From Voacanga thouarsii (taxonomy: Eukaryota > Streptophyta > Magnoliopsida > Gentianales > Apocynaceae), in contig JANUWF010001179.1 of the NCBI GenBank assembly GCA_026120185.1, positions 1,281,501-1,345,500 on the forward strand: 64,000 nt of DNA, written 5' to 3'. How positions within the stretch are numbered: position 1 is the stretch's first letter; the number at the start of each line of letters is the position of its first letter. A model generated the notes under the pieces. It ran no database searches. It saw only the letters and a list, made by a program, of their open reading frames with translations, and was not told the DNA's origin. The translations under genes were made by a program, and so were the position numbers. Positions 47,879-60,190 of this stretch are shown here, piece by piece.

Positions 47879-48500
47879 CTTGATATATTTTATTTTTTCT
47901 TCATACTGGTTCTTTTTTGTCTTGTAAATTCTAGGAACTTAGGAACTACATTCTAGGATCATCTGAATTTAGAGAGAATTTATGTCGTTAACCCTTTATC
48001 TAATAAATCAAACCTAACGAAATCCTTGGCACCACTGAAGTTTTTGTTTGTGGAAGGATTAAAGAAAGTATTAAGGTTTTTTATCCGATTCAGTGCTTAT
48101 TATAGTACTATGAATTCCTATTCAGACAAAAGGCAAGATTCATTCTAGCATAGGCAAAACTATCGAGTTTCTTAAATGCTTAATATTTGATCTTTTTTAG
48201 ACCTATTTTGTTGTGACAATGTAGAGCTTTGAGCTAGCAAATTTTAGTGCGTAAAGAACACCAGGATAAAACTTGAAACAAAATCTGCTCTGGTTAATTA
48301 TTTGACAATATTTGAAATCTTAGAAACAGTGAAGCAAAGGTTTCAGGCCTACAATCATATGTAGTATACTATATCTCTCTATAATCTACCGAGAGACAGC
48401 TTAAATTCCAAGGTGTTTGAACATATTTGTATGTTTCTGCCCTTAAGCCTCATTCATAGGTTCATGGTTCTAAAGTGGTTAGAGATGTCATACCCATAGT
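47879..48500. other. Unassigned sequence between D2 and D3
   Basis: AT-rich. Bases about 48290-48400 weakly recall a copia gag piece (RFQAYNHM-like reading), too short to call. No promoter, repeat end or long frame seen. Bases 48496-48500 (ATAGT) are the left target duplication of D3. Confidence 0.3.
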
Positions 48501-49296
48501 TGTAACACCCCGCTACCTACGTACCCCAAAAGGGGCGGGGATGTCATCTTGTCCTTGGGACAAGTGGTCTTTATAACTAGGTAATAGAAAACATAGAAGG
48601 AAACAACTTAATAACGGACTTATTACAATCCCAAAACAATACTTATATAAGTCTTGAACAAATAGATGGTAGCTAAAATCTCTAACAAATAAATACATCA
48701 AGATAAATCTTCTAAGCTCATGGCAGCATAAGTAAATCGACCTTCCAAGTAGGATCGACCTGAAGACACGATATAAAAGGTGTGAAAAATATTTCCTAGT
48801 AAGTCCTGTGTGTGCTTATGGTATTTCAGGAATAACAATTCATGTATACAAGTTTTGTACAAGTCATAATAAAATGTTTGCAAGTTCAAAAAATTATCTT
48901 TGAACACTGAGTGGTGTTTTATCAGTATTTGTAAAGTAAACGTGCTCCACTTGTAAAGAAATAACCACTTAACCAAAGTCAACCATGAAACCGTCCATCA
49001 TGAATGGACATAGCACCATACTTTGTGCACTATGACAAGAGAATGGTCAGGATATCACACTTTGTGCATCATGACAAGAGAATGATTAGGATGCCACACT
49101 TTGTGCATGCTGATATAAGGTGGGTGTAAGGCCCATTAGGTAAGATACTCCTCCATCTCTACACCCAAACTTACTGATAGTCCACTCTAGAAATAAACAA
49201 TCCACCTGAACTATATTGCTAGCTCGGACCGGCCTGACCAATAAGAATTGCCATCTTGTCTAGGCAGGGTTCACCCCTCAGAGGTGGCCTCCTACT

Positions 49297-51116
49297 TGTT
49301 AGGAAATATGTCTTCTTAGACTAGATTTCTGATATAAACATTGAATGTTTGAATAAAAGAATTTATTTTCAGAAATTATTTGTGAATTTATATTTTATTT
49401 GTGCACAGTTACGTTTGAAAAAAACCTATTGTGTTTAAGTAAATGGTCCATGTGAATGGATGTCTTTCACAGTAAGGTATGGATCATGGGTTACTTAACA
49501 CATAAATATTCTTTCTTAACCGATTGATGAGAATGAGAATCTCATCATGTCTAGGTTATTATGTTATGAATTCCAAATGGGGAATGGCTTATCTTTAGCC
49601 AGTGAGTAGTCCACTCACTTCATAACATAAGCGTATTTTGAATACGTAGAACATGACCTGTAGTATTGGTTTCTTAAAGTATTATATGGTAGAAACCTAG
49701 ACTACTACTACTACAGCGTGGACCAGTACTCTACGACTTATGTATGAATTGGTGGTCTGACGAAGTTGGAAGCATGTACTTTGATATGCTATAGTTGAGG
49801 TTCTATCGTAGGACTAATATACTTGTATGTTGGGTATGTGTGACTAGTTAGTTAAGACAAACTTGTACAAGATAGTTTCTATACTATATCGCTCCTTGTG
49901 GCTGTCTAAATGATCTAAATATCCTGGGCCCTGAGAAACATGACTTGGATGTTTGTTTTAGGGTAGCTCCCTTGGAAAGCGGAAACAATTCAGGAAGTCG
50001 TGGATCATTGGATTAGAAGCTTAAGGATGGTAGATGCTATTTAGAGAGGTGTTAGTACATTTCTTCCTCTCTAATGTACGATGATGTATAGAGGGGTATT
50101 TTAGTCATTTCACCTGTAGGTCGGAGACTTTGCTAACGCAGCATTGTCTTTCGGGTCAATATTTTCTTATGGTGATATTAGAAAATATTTAAAATGCAAA
50201 ATACAACTATTTATATGGCAAAGGTATTTTGGTCATTTTAGTAGCCAAGGTGGTGTGTCTTTTGGTCCCCAGTATAGACCGTAAGTCCTAATTATATACA
50301 GACTAAGGAATTAGTCTTAAATTAAATTACATAGAATTTATTTTATTTAAGTAGCCTGATTTAATTATTGGGCTAGAATAAAATAAAGGTCCATAGAGAG
50401 AGAGAATTAATTAAATTAGTTTGGTGGGTTAACTAATTGTTCAGGACTTTAGCCCAGTTTGAAAAATTAAATATTGACCTAGGACTAAACTAATATAGGC
50501 TTGTTAATTGGACTAGTTTATTTGGGCTGAAAAATTAATTATTTATTGGGCCATTTATTTGGTTCTAATTAGAATAATTAATTTAGTCCAAAAGGCTAAA
50601 CTAAGAATCTAATGGGCCAATCCAGTTTAACCTAAGATTTTATTTAGGTTAAATAGAAGGATAAAGGAGGACGTGGTTTTAACTCTTCTGAGGGTTAAGA
50701 AAACAACGTATTTTTTTTCTTCTGGCGTGAGAAAAAAAAAAAAAAAAACAGACGCCTCCTTTCTTTCTCCAAGTAAAATTCCTTAGCCCTATGAGTTATT
50801 TACCAAACGTGGATTAGGCAGGTCATATACTGGAAGATCGAGAGGTTGGCGTTCATATACATGCATAGACAGAGTAGGAGATTTGTAGGAATCGCACCAG
50901 AGGTTTCCATCAGCTCACCTACCCCAGTCCCACACATTCTGGTCTAGCCAATTTTGAGAATGAGGAAAAGAGGTAAAAAAAATTTTCCCTTGGAGTCCCA
51001 CCAGGCCGTGACTGGAACCGGTGCCAGCGCCGGCTCCGGCCTATGTGTTTCGTGTTCTTTAGTTTTTCCAGTTTTTGCTTCCGTTGCGTGCTTTGCTTCC
51101 CCCTTTTAAACCTTCA
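49297..51116 (+). repeat. Solo LTR of family C copia, nested in D3
   Basis: TGTTAGGAAATATG to AAACCTTCA, 1820 bases, with target duplication CTACT (49292-49296 and 51117-51121). The split D3 text rejoins as in D4 and D1 (TGGCCTCCT...CTTACCC). The first kilobase follows the LTR at 24314-22297 closely; the last part differs and includes a GC-rich module at 51003-51045. No PBS or internal region, hence a solo LTR. Confidence 0.9.
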
Positions 51117-52174
51117 CTACTGAGAGTCTTACCCAACCCTTCAAAGATTAGTTCTAGCAGTTTACCCTTATTAAATTCTCAACGTTATGTTTATTCTACT
51201 TGGGAAATATAAAATCAATGAAGAGCTTTTTTTGAGGTAGCAATTATGGTTTTCGAACAACCTTAGGTAAAAATTTATTTAAGGAAAATTTATTGTTTTG
51301 CTTGACAAAAATTATTTTGTTTTAGAAGAAGGAATAAATTGTCCATAATTGTATCTCAAGGTACATCTTCCACGACAATCAGTGCATTTGACTTGTAGAA
51401 ATGCATTTGTTCACAAACATCTTTATGCAAGGACTTACCTAATCTCTTGCTTTTCCTTGATATAATAGCCTTCTAAGATAGTTCTAGGCAATCTAACCCT
51501 ACCTAGGGTAAACATAGGGTATAAGTCCTAATATCCAGACAACACTTGTCTTAAATAAATAACTCTTAGCCTAACATGCTTGAACTCAACTAGTTACAAT
51601 AATATCCAGTTAAGACAATACTGTCTTAGGTTCTAAAATTAATTGATATAGCATTTTATAGAATAAGATGAATTTGATAGGTCAAAATAATATAGGTGTT
51701 ATAAATAATAAATAACAAATTATAACAATATTTATTTTCTAACAAATAATAATAATTCCAAATAATATTAATAATAAATAAAATTAGTAATAGGTAATAA
51801 GTATTATTAATAATAAATCCTAAATAATATTGGTAATAAATAATAAATAATATTATTACAAATAATAAGTAATATTAATAATAGATTATAAATAATTTTA
51901 ATGATAAATAATAAATAATATTAATAATAAACAAATTATTATAATATAAATAATATTTATGAGTGTAAATAAAAGTTTTGGTAAGGCTAACTAATAACAA
52001 TATGAATATAAAAGACATTTGATATTAATTAATTTTAATATATTATTATTTATATTTAATAAAAATATTACTATTTATTTATCTAATAAATTAACAATAT
52101 TTCAACTAATTATTGATTTTGAAAATATTTGTATTTATCGAAATTAGTTAATTAAATTAAATAGTAATATTAAC

Positions 52175-52175
<1 letters not shown>

Positions 52176-52210
<35 letters not shown>
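52176..52210. repeat. AAT trinucleotide microsatellite
   Basis: About 11 uninterrupted AAT units ending a ~500-base imperfect AATAAT-rich tract inside D3. Confidence 0.9.
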
Positions 52211-52212
<2 letters not shown>

Positions 52213-52802
52213 TAGCAAGAATAATTCTAAAAATAATAAAGGTAGTTCTTATAATAATTTTATTGCTAGAGAAAATCAATACATATATTCATACATACAT
52301 GGATTCAACAAATAACATGTCGATTTATCCAAAAATAGACTTAAATTAACATACATCACAACAAGGATGATATTCTACTAGGTATAATATTATCTAGGAA
52401 TTTATTGAAAAATAACATCATGAAGGCCTAATCAACAATGGTGGTATAATGACTATCAGACATCAAATCATCCATAAAGCTCTTAATCATAATGAACATA
52501 TAATGATCCTAAAGTATAATCCAACAATAATTCTTAAGCCTTAATATTCATTTCAATTTTCATGTCTTAAAATTATTCCCTTCACCCACATATATAACTC
52601 CAATCCAACATTATTCGATCAACCTATCAAGTCCTTCATCTAAGAGTCTTGAGTTTGAGAATTTAAAGAGAAGATCAAGAAAGAAATACTTGATTTGATG
52701 AATGTTAGATGAAGATATTGCCTTGCTTAATAGAGGTCCTTGAGTGCTTGAGAGTCCTTCCTTGGTTGAAGTTTGTCCAAGAATGGCCATCCAAGGTTTA
52801 TC

Positions 52803-52805
<3 letters not shown>

Positions 52806-52870
<65 letters not shown>
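52806..52870. repeat. GA dinucleotide microsatellite, about 32 units
   Basis: Perfect GA run of 65 bases in D3, at a place corresponding to the short CT run of D2 (46529-46546; opposite orientation). Both lie beside GGCCATTCTT or its complement. Confidence 0.95.
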
Positions 52871-52875
<5 letters not shown>

Positions 52876-55385
52876 AAGAGATTAGAATGATATTGAAATG
52901 GTGATGATGAGATGAAGAAGGTCCAAGGTGTTTAAAGTTACCTTCTTGATGTTCTTCTTGTTCTTGACCGCAAAGGTGAGTTTGATCTGAATGGAAGATC
53001 AATTTTGGTGTTTTTGATGTTATGGAGTGGCCTAGGAGGGAGTATAGATCGAATCCTAGCTGGTTGGTTTGAAGGTTCGTAGAGTGATTTAGGATGAATA
53101 AAGGTGATTGAAGGTTAAAGAAGCTTAGTGTGTGTTCTTGGTGTTCTTGAGAGGAATTGAGAGAATGTGTGTGATTTCGTGTGTGTGTGTGAATGATGGC
53201 CGAATAGCCAAGCTAGGGGAAGGCTTTCGGTTATCCAAGAAAGAGAGAGAGAGTTTCAGCTTTTTCAAATTTCAAATTGAGGAAAATGTAGAGATGTTTG
53301 CGGTAGAAGATTGGTTAATGGTGTTTGCTCCTTAAAGGTTTCTTGTCCTTTAATGGTGAATGGCTGAACTAGCTATGTTTTGATCATGGGATGAAGAATT
53401 GTTCAGATTTGTAGCTGGCCGAAAATGGTTGAGAAATAGCAGAGAAATTTCTGGTTTAATCCTTTAGCTAGATGAGTGTTTAAGGGAACAAAATCTAGGA
53501 TTTAATTTGAAGTTTGAATAATTTTGAATGGAGTGAAGATAGGAGTGTTTTGAAGTGTGTTAATGGAGTCTTAATGTCCAAGGTAAATGGAGAAGCCAAG
53601 GTGTTCTGTCCATGGCTGCATTTGGCAGAAAATATGATGAAGTTTGATGAAGAAAATCGGACCTAGCATTGAATAGGCAAAGCTGGAAAAAAATTCTGGA
53701 ATTTAAGCTACAGAATTCTTAGGATTTGAAATGGTTTTATGCAGAATTTTTGGACTCTTTTGAAACGGTTTTGTAGCTGGAATTTAGGAGTGTTTGAAGG
53801 TCCATTAATGGTGATTTTCCAGCCACCATCTTGGAGAAGAAAGGAGAAAGTTTTAGGTGTTCTTGAGTACTAATGAATGGCTCAATGTTCATGTTCAAAG
53901 ATTGCTTGTTTGCTGGAAAAAAAATTTGGTTTGGCGTAGCTTGTAAGGCTGCGAAATTCTAAAAGTGTTTCAGCTTTCATCTTCGCGTAGATGGTTGGTT
54001 CTTTGCAAGAATTAGGTAGAGAAGAGTGGCTGCAAATTTCAAAAACCAGCCATGAAGAAAATCTGAAAATTTTTTCAGATTTTAACTAAAACAAGAATAA
54101 GAAGATAATGAAGTTCTTGAAGGAATAACCATGGTGATTTAATTGAGAACCTTTTCCTATTTCTGCTCCACAATTTCGGCCAACCTTCTATCCCACAAGA
54201 GCTATAATTTTTCGAAATTCAAAGAAAGGAATTATCCAAGACTTTTATGGATATAAAAATGAATTAAATAATTAGGAGTAGTTTAAATTCAAAGAGGTTA
54301 GGACAAGGTTCGCAAAAATAATGGAGCAAAAAATTCTTCTAGAATTCTTTTTAGAATAAGATCACATGGTTAAGATATTACCATTGTGTCTTCCCTAAGA
54401 CAACATTCCTAACTTTAAGGCATGTAAGAAATAAGAAAATTCAAACATTGGTTAAGATAATTATGAATAAAACTTAGGTGATGGAATTTGAACTTAAGAT
54501 CTTAGAGATTAAATTACAAATCTCTTATAACCACTTAATCACAACAACACTTGTTCTTATTTTCTCAACCAAATCCTCTTCTTATCTAAGTCTCAAGCCA
54601 TTTTCCTATTTCGACCTCAAGTAAAATTACATTTTTACCCTTTTTACTCAACAAGCACAAATAAACCATATAACCCATAAAGCACAATTCTAAGGCACAC
54701 AAAATTATTCAAGAAATATATTTTATGCAAGATGATATAATATGCACCTCATCCCTCTTACTCTAGGGTAGGTTTAGGTGGGGTTTTACAATAGTTATCA
54801 ACTAAGAAACAAAATTTCCACATTCATTGTAACGGTTCAGATAGGTGCTGCTATTTCATGTTTTGGAATTAATAAGGACACTTAAGTTTCTATTTTATTC
54901 TAATTTTTGACATGTAATTTCTTAAGGTAGGTCATTTCCTACAATCTTTAACATGATTAAAGAGTTGTCCTCATGAGGAATTGATGTTTGCTAGATCACA
55001 ATATAATATTTATTTTATGTCTTTTAGGGTGAAAAACAAATATAACATTACATAGTCATTAAGCATATTATTGATGTGTATTATGTACACGTACAATATG
55101 ATAGTGGTAAATCCTCTTTTATATTTGTAATCCCATTAGTATCACACTAATTTGCATGCTACTTTCATGTTGGTTGGTTCTCTCTTGCTCAAGCTCAATG
55201 TACTCCTTTCTTTCTCATAAACTTTCCAATACATGCAAGGTATCGTAAAATATGATCATGGCTTCAGCAGCTATAGCATGCATGCAAGAATCACTTCCAC
55301 CCTGTCTTGAATTGTATATGATCCTTTCCCTTTTTCTTTATTCAGATGTTTTAACAGTATATCACTGCTAGCAAATGGTTTGATG

Positions 55386-55386
<1 letters not shown>

Positions 55387-55418
<32 letters not shown>
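55387..55418. repeat. AC dinucleotide microsatellite, 16 units
   Basis: Perfect 32-base AC run directly upstream of an AG splice-acceptor-like site at 55420-55422. Confidence 0.97.
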
Positions 55419-55422
<4 letters not shown>

Positions 55423-55536
55423 GAAATCATAAATGAAATTCATGAAAGGCTTCTTAAAGCCAATACTAGAGACTATGGAAGATATGTTCTAGCACCAGCC
55501 CTTGATAAGCCAAGATTCAAGCTCATTCCCAACTGA
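55423..55536 (+). other. Possible terminal exon of an unrecognised host gene
   Basis: After ACACACATAG the frame GAA...TGA encodes 37 residues of ordinary protein-like composition, including EIHERLLKANTRDYGRYV and ending KPRFKLIPN, then a stop. I see no upstream exon I can join with confidence; a frame starting MASAAIACMQ near 55260 ends soon after. I do not recognise the protein. It could be a real last exon, a captured fragment or chance. Confidence 0.25.
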
Positions 55537-55820
55537 TCATCGACTATCTAGCTAGTAATGATCATCCTTGTCGTGTTGGTACAACTACATTGCATCTGAA
55601 TAAAATCCTAAATGTGTTACTCTTCTTATCACTATATATTACTATTGCTATAATATTAGTAAGTCTCAAGATGGTCTAATAATATTAGTAAGTCTCATAG
55701 ACAAGAAGATGCTCACTTTGGAATAATATTGAATAAATTACCATGGGAGTTTTTTATTATTATATGACGGTTGTATTATATTTTTTCTACTTTAATTATT
55801 TAGAAATATGAGTAGTTAAT

Positions 55821-57269
55821 TGATGCGTTCAGACTTGGGTGTAAAAATCATACAAAACTAAGCACATTCTCAATCAAGTTTAAATTAAAACATTAAACCC
55901 AAATCACACATATGAGCAAGCGTACTTATCATTAACTGAGCATAGGGTTAAAATAAGTGTCGATCCTTAAGGAACAAATAGATATTAATTACCCTTCTTT
56001 CATTGTTTAACTGACTCAATAAAGTGCAAAACAAATAAAATAAAAATTAAAAAGAAAATAAAAATAAAAATATGTATATGTCAATTATGTAGATTTATGT
56101 AACTCAAGCTATTGTTTAGATAAACATGATCTTAAAGAACTTAACCATTATCATAACCAATCATTCTCTTGGCACCATGAAGGATGAAGGTAGACTCACT
56201 CTGATGGTCAATCCATGAAATCACTATTTTTTAGATAAATTAGAATCACTTGGTCCGTCTCAACTAATTCATCCAAAAGACGCATTAAACACAATCCTTA
56301 ATTAAATTCCCTTGGTCTCGGCGAATATAGAACATGAAATTAATTAATGAACCCTTGATCTCAGAAGACATCAATTAATCTTTAATTACCAGTTCTTATA
56401 TAATCAACCCTCTTTGGTCCAGCAAGTCAATTGCCAACAGAATATGAAATTAATAAATCGAAACACCCATCAACCCCCTTTGGTCTAGCAAGTCAATGGA
56501 TAGAATCAACTAACTAATCTCGTAATAAGCATAAGTAATTGAATATCAAGAATAATAACTAATTAATCAAAAGATCAAATAGCTTTAGAAATCATGAATA
56601 TCTAAAACAATATTGAATTACAAGAAAACAATTAACATATCATTGTCAAGAAAAAGAAAACAAAGTAAAAGGAAGAACTCATAGACAAGCCTCCTTCTTC
56701 TTCCTTTGAAGACCTTCTTGTACAACCCTCCTTGAACTTTGAAGAATTCTCCTTTGGACTAAGTGATTTCCTATGATGATCAATGAATTCTCCCCTTTTC
56801 CCTTGTGTTTTCCATCTATTTATAGGCTTAAGAGGTGCCTAAACTTGTAGGTACAAAGTTCTTGGCCGAGTAGAAGTTGGAAGCTGCTAAAAATCTTCAG
56901 ATTTCCAAAAACGCGTAGAAAGATCGCAGCACCACCTCAGGGACAAACCACAGCCGGCGCCGCCTTGGCCCTTCGGAGCCAGCGCCGCCTTGGTTCTGTT
57001 TCTTCACTCGTCTGTCAATTTTTCTTCGAATTGTACGCATACATTTCAGAGTGCAGCCGGCGCTGGTTCCAGCCTTACAGTCGGCGCCGCCTTTGCTCTG
57101 TTTCGCGACGGTTTTGCTTTGTTTTACCCAAAACCTTGAGATAATGACCAAAATACCTTTCCAAGGGTAAAATTTCAAATATGAAAGAATATGACTAGTT
57201 ATTTCACAAAATGTATTACAAAAGAGCCTCAAATAACTAAGCAAAGTATAACCAATTTAGCTCTTATCA
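55821..57269 (-). repeat. 3' LTR of G4
   Basis: Minus strand TGATAAGAGC to ACGCATCA, 1449 bases. TATA box at 56816-56824 (minus) and GC-rich module at 56928-57115. The polypurine tract AAGTGTGGGGGGATG (complement of 57270-57284) is directly upstream. Confidence 0.92.
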
Positions 57270-57284
57270 CATCCCCCCACACTT

Positions 57285-59100
57285 AACTCTTTGCTTGTCC
57301 TCAAGCAAAGTATCAAGAATAAGTAGGAAAAACACAAGGTTTTAATCACTCAATCAATTCCAAAACCATATCTTCAATGCTTTCTTTATTTATGAACATA
57401 AAACATATGATACCAAATCTTTCACAGCCAATGCAAGACTTGTGTAGTGATAAATGACTTAGTAGAACCATCTCAATACTTTACAATATTCTCAAACCAT
57501 TGGAAAGAAGTTAGTTTAAAAAGAATATGCATTCCATATGCTTTCTTTTCATACACTCTCTCCACTAATCTGAGACATATCATGATTCTACTTAGATCAA
57601 GTAGGACTTTTAAGCTTGTAATGTAAGGCTAAAGGTTTGTAATGTGGCTTAGCAAACGAATGATATAGGAACATCAAAAGTAAAAGAAAACTGAGAGTAA
57701 GCAAGAAAAGGGTAACCAAAATAAACCTATAATTCCCAACCCTTCTTGCTCTCCTATTCCACGAATCAATCAAACCATAACCTTATATAACAACCCTTAT
57801 GCATTTCAAGCAAATCCTGCATTGTTCTTCTTTTTCTTTTTGTCTTCACCTCTTCTTATCATCAACTCTTTTCCTCACAGGATCACTCAATTTTTCCAGC
57901 AATGGTGTTAAGTGTTTTATATGAACTTACTTTTACAGTTCACTCACTATCCCTTTTTTGATCTTTTTCCATTCTTCTTTTTTTTCCAATGCTTTTTCAA
58001 TTCTCTCCTCTTTTGTTTTCACTGCTGCTATTCTTTTCTTTTTCACTCACTTTTCTTTCTAGCAGCTTGTTGTTCTCTCTTTTCACTTCCTCTATTTTCT
58101 TTTCTTCTTTCTCATCTTTTTCAGCTCACCATTCTTTTCTTTCTCAATTTTTTTTCAACTTCTTCCTTCCATTCCACTTCCTTTCTTTTCCAGTACCACT
58201 TGTAATTGATCCATGATTGAAAGTAATAAGTCATGATCTCCATCCCTGCATTTTTTCCAACATACATATACTTCCATCCTTCAAGAGCATAAAGATTTAG
58301 AAATTATACAAACTCTCAACACAAGTAATGGATAAAATATCGTGACCGATTTTAAAGAAAGAAATCACCAATTTAGGCTCAAAATAGGCACTAGGGATAA
58401 TATAACAATAGGTAGGTTTGAAAAGCTCAAACTATCCAAAGAAGGCCTATTACCGTCATCCCTAAGTTAAATCATGAATGTCTTTCTTATTTCGCCTCGA
58501 GAGGTATTCAAGTAAGTTCTAGAATGTTCCATAAATTTTAGAGAAAAACAGGTTTAAGAATAATGCACCGCATTTGATCAAGAACTACTTTGTCCAAGTG
58601 AGTGGAAAAAGTCATGCATAAGCCATTAATAATCTAGAACATATGCTCTATAATCCATCATAAAGACATGTACTAAAAAAAATACAGCTTGAAATCTCCA
58701 GACAATCAGAAACTGGTGAAAAATTTTGAAAAAAATCCCGCATGCGTCTAAGAATATGTATAGAAGAATTGTCAATTAAACCACTCCCCCACACTTAAAC
58801 TGGACATTGTCCTCAATGGCCAAATAAGTATAACCAAAATAACCAATACCATAGGACTAAACAAAATAAAGGAGAAGAGATAGGAAAAAAAAACTTCCAT
58901 TCATTGTGGCATACAAGAGCTGAATGCGTGAAGAGGGAGGCAGCATCAACGTGCCTAAAAAATACAAAAGAAAATACCAAAGCATAACAACTAGAAAAGA
59001 AAATAAAGTAAAGACAAATGAAATAGAAATGGCCAGAAAACAATCGCTGCTTGGGAAACCACACATTTTCTATGTGGATTCGTCAAAGAGAATGTCCACC
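57285..59100 (-). other. 3' non-coding region of G4
   Basis: In Athila elements this place can hold an envelope-like ORF; none is readable here. It contains an internal polypurine-type motif (58782-58818, complement), the conserved hairpin (58392-58464) and a strongly pyrimidine-rich plus strand (57830-58200), i.e. a purine-rich transcript. The serine- and phenylalanine-rich plus-strand frames there are composition artefacts. Confidence 0.7.
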
Positions 59101-59289
59101 TGTTCGGGATGTGGAAGACTGCCACCCGCATAACGTTTCACCCTATGGCTATTAACTTTGAAAGTGCCCCGAGTGGGGTGTGAGTTCGAGGGTGCCAAAA
59201 GGGCCGATCTAACTTACCGTGAATGGTCCCACCTACCGAGATTTCAATTTTCTGGGAAAGAGTTTTAAACGAGAATTGAATAACAGTAC

Positions 59290-60190
59290 TTACTCGCCTG
59301 GTTTAAATTCAGGTTGGTTAGTGATATGCTTGTCGTGCCACCGTTTGACTTTCTCCTTGTACCGTATGGAAAGATCATAAGCATCGTTTCGCAATTCCTC
59401 CAAGGCTGTGAGTTGAAGTAACCTGGACTTTCTAGTTGACTCAAGATCGAGGTTAACTAGTTTTATCGCCCAATAAGCCTTGTGTTCAATTTTAACTGAG
59501 TAAGTGACAGGATTTACCATAAACTAACCGAAACGGAGTTGTACCAATCGGTGTCTTAAAGGCTGTTAGATATGCCCAAAGGGTATCATCTAATTTTAAG
59601 CTCCAATCTTTCCGAGTATGATTGACAGTTTTTTCCAAAATTCGTTTGAGTTCTCTATTAACCACCTCAACCTGTCCACTTGTTTGAGGGTGATATGGGG
59701 TAGCCAATCTATGGTGCACACCTAAGTGTGTGAGAACTTTTTTCATTTGTGTATTACAAAAATGAGTCCCCCTATCACTAATGAGGACCTTAGGCACACC
59801 AAAACGAGTGAAAAGTTTTTTCAGAAATTTAACCACTACTTTTGCATTATTAGTAGGGAAGGCTTGGGCTTCTACCCATTTAGAGACATAATCCACTGCT
59901 ACTAAGATATATTTATTCCCTAAAGAATTAGGAAAAGGTCTCATAAAGTCTATGCCCCAACAGTCAAATACTTCACATGCTTGAAAAATTTGTAATGGCA
60001 TCTCATTAGATTTTGAAAGGTTACCTGTGCGTTGACACTTATCACAACTTCGGACAAACTTGTGGGCATCTTTAAACAATGAGGGCCAATAGAATCTGGT
60101 ATCTAGCACCTTTCGTGCAGTGTTGTTGGCTTGGTATTGGCCTCCAGCAAGTCATTTATGATAATGTCGAAGAACATCTTCCCCTTCCGT
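59290..60190 (-). pseudogene. G4 integrase
   Basis: Zinc region: a histidine-rich VLRHYHK, a TGA at about 60153, [15 protein letters not shown], then CDKCQ. The second zinc histidine looks replaced by Gln. Catalytic core: first Asp in [10 protein letters not shown], second in [11 protein letters not shown], Glu in [16 protein letters not shown]. The frame runs to 59492. The tail, ELRNDAYDLSIRYKEKVKRW and KHITNQPEFKPGE, reads in another frame (59520-59290). No chromodomain, as expected for Athila. All three DDE residues survive. Confidence 0.9.

Larger units (their letters stand above)
48501..54790 (-). repeat. Solo LTR D3 (family D), carrying a nested solo LTR
   Basis: TGTAACACCCCGCTACC to GGGGTTTTACA, inverted relative to D1 and D2, with perfect target duplication ATAGT (48496-48500 and 54791-54795). 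Without the nested family C LTR and its duplication (1825 bases) it is 4465 bases, about 1.1 kb longer than D1 and D2. The extra length is at least partly a very AT-rich AATAAT-type tract at about 51700-52210. It also has a GA run (52806-52870) and three ~40-base tandem units (49012-49130). Small frames in it (for example 53132-53335) have no domain. Confidence 0.85.
54796..55820. other. Unassigned sequence between D3 and G4
   Basis: Mixed sequence without transposon ends. Contains an AC microsatellite (55387-55418) and an exon-like frame (55423-55536). A short duplication, AATATTAGTAAGTCTCA, occurs twice near 55652-55696. Bases 55816-55820 (TTAAT) would be the left target duplication of G4, whose other copy lies outside the window. 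Confidence 0.4.

Noticed and set aside
48290..48400. Copia gag fragment
   Set aside because: A short resemblance (RFQAYNHM) with stops close by is not enough to support a call.
57912..58216. Overlapping Phe/Ser-rich frames that look like membrane proteins
   Set aside because: They are antisense shadows of the purine-rich 3' region of G4; composition alone creates them. The same holds for 18951-19214 in G3.
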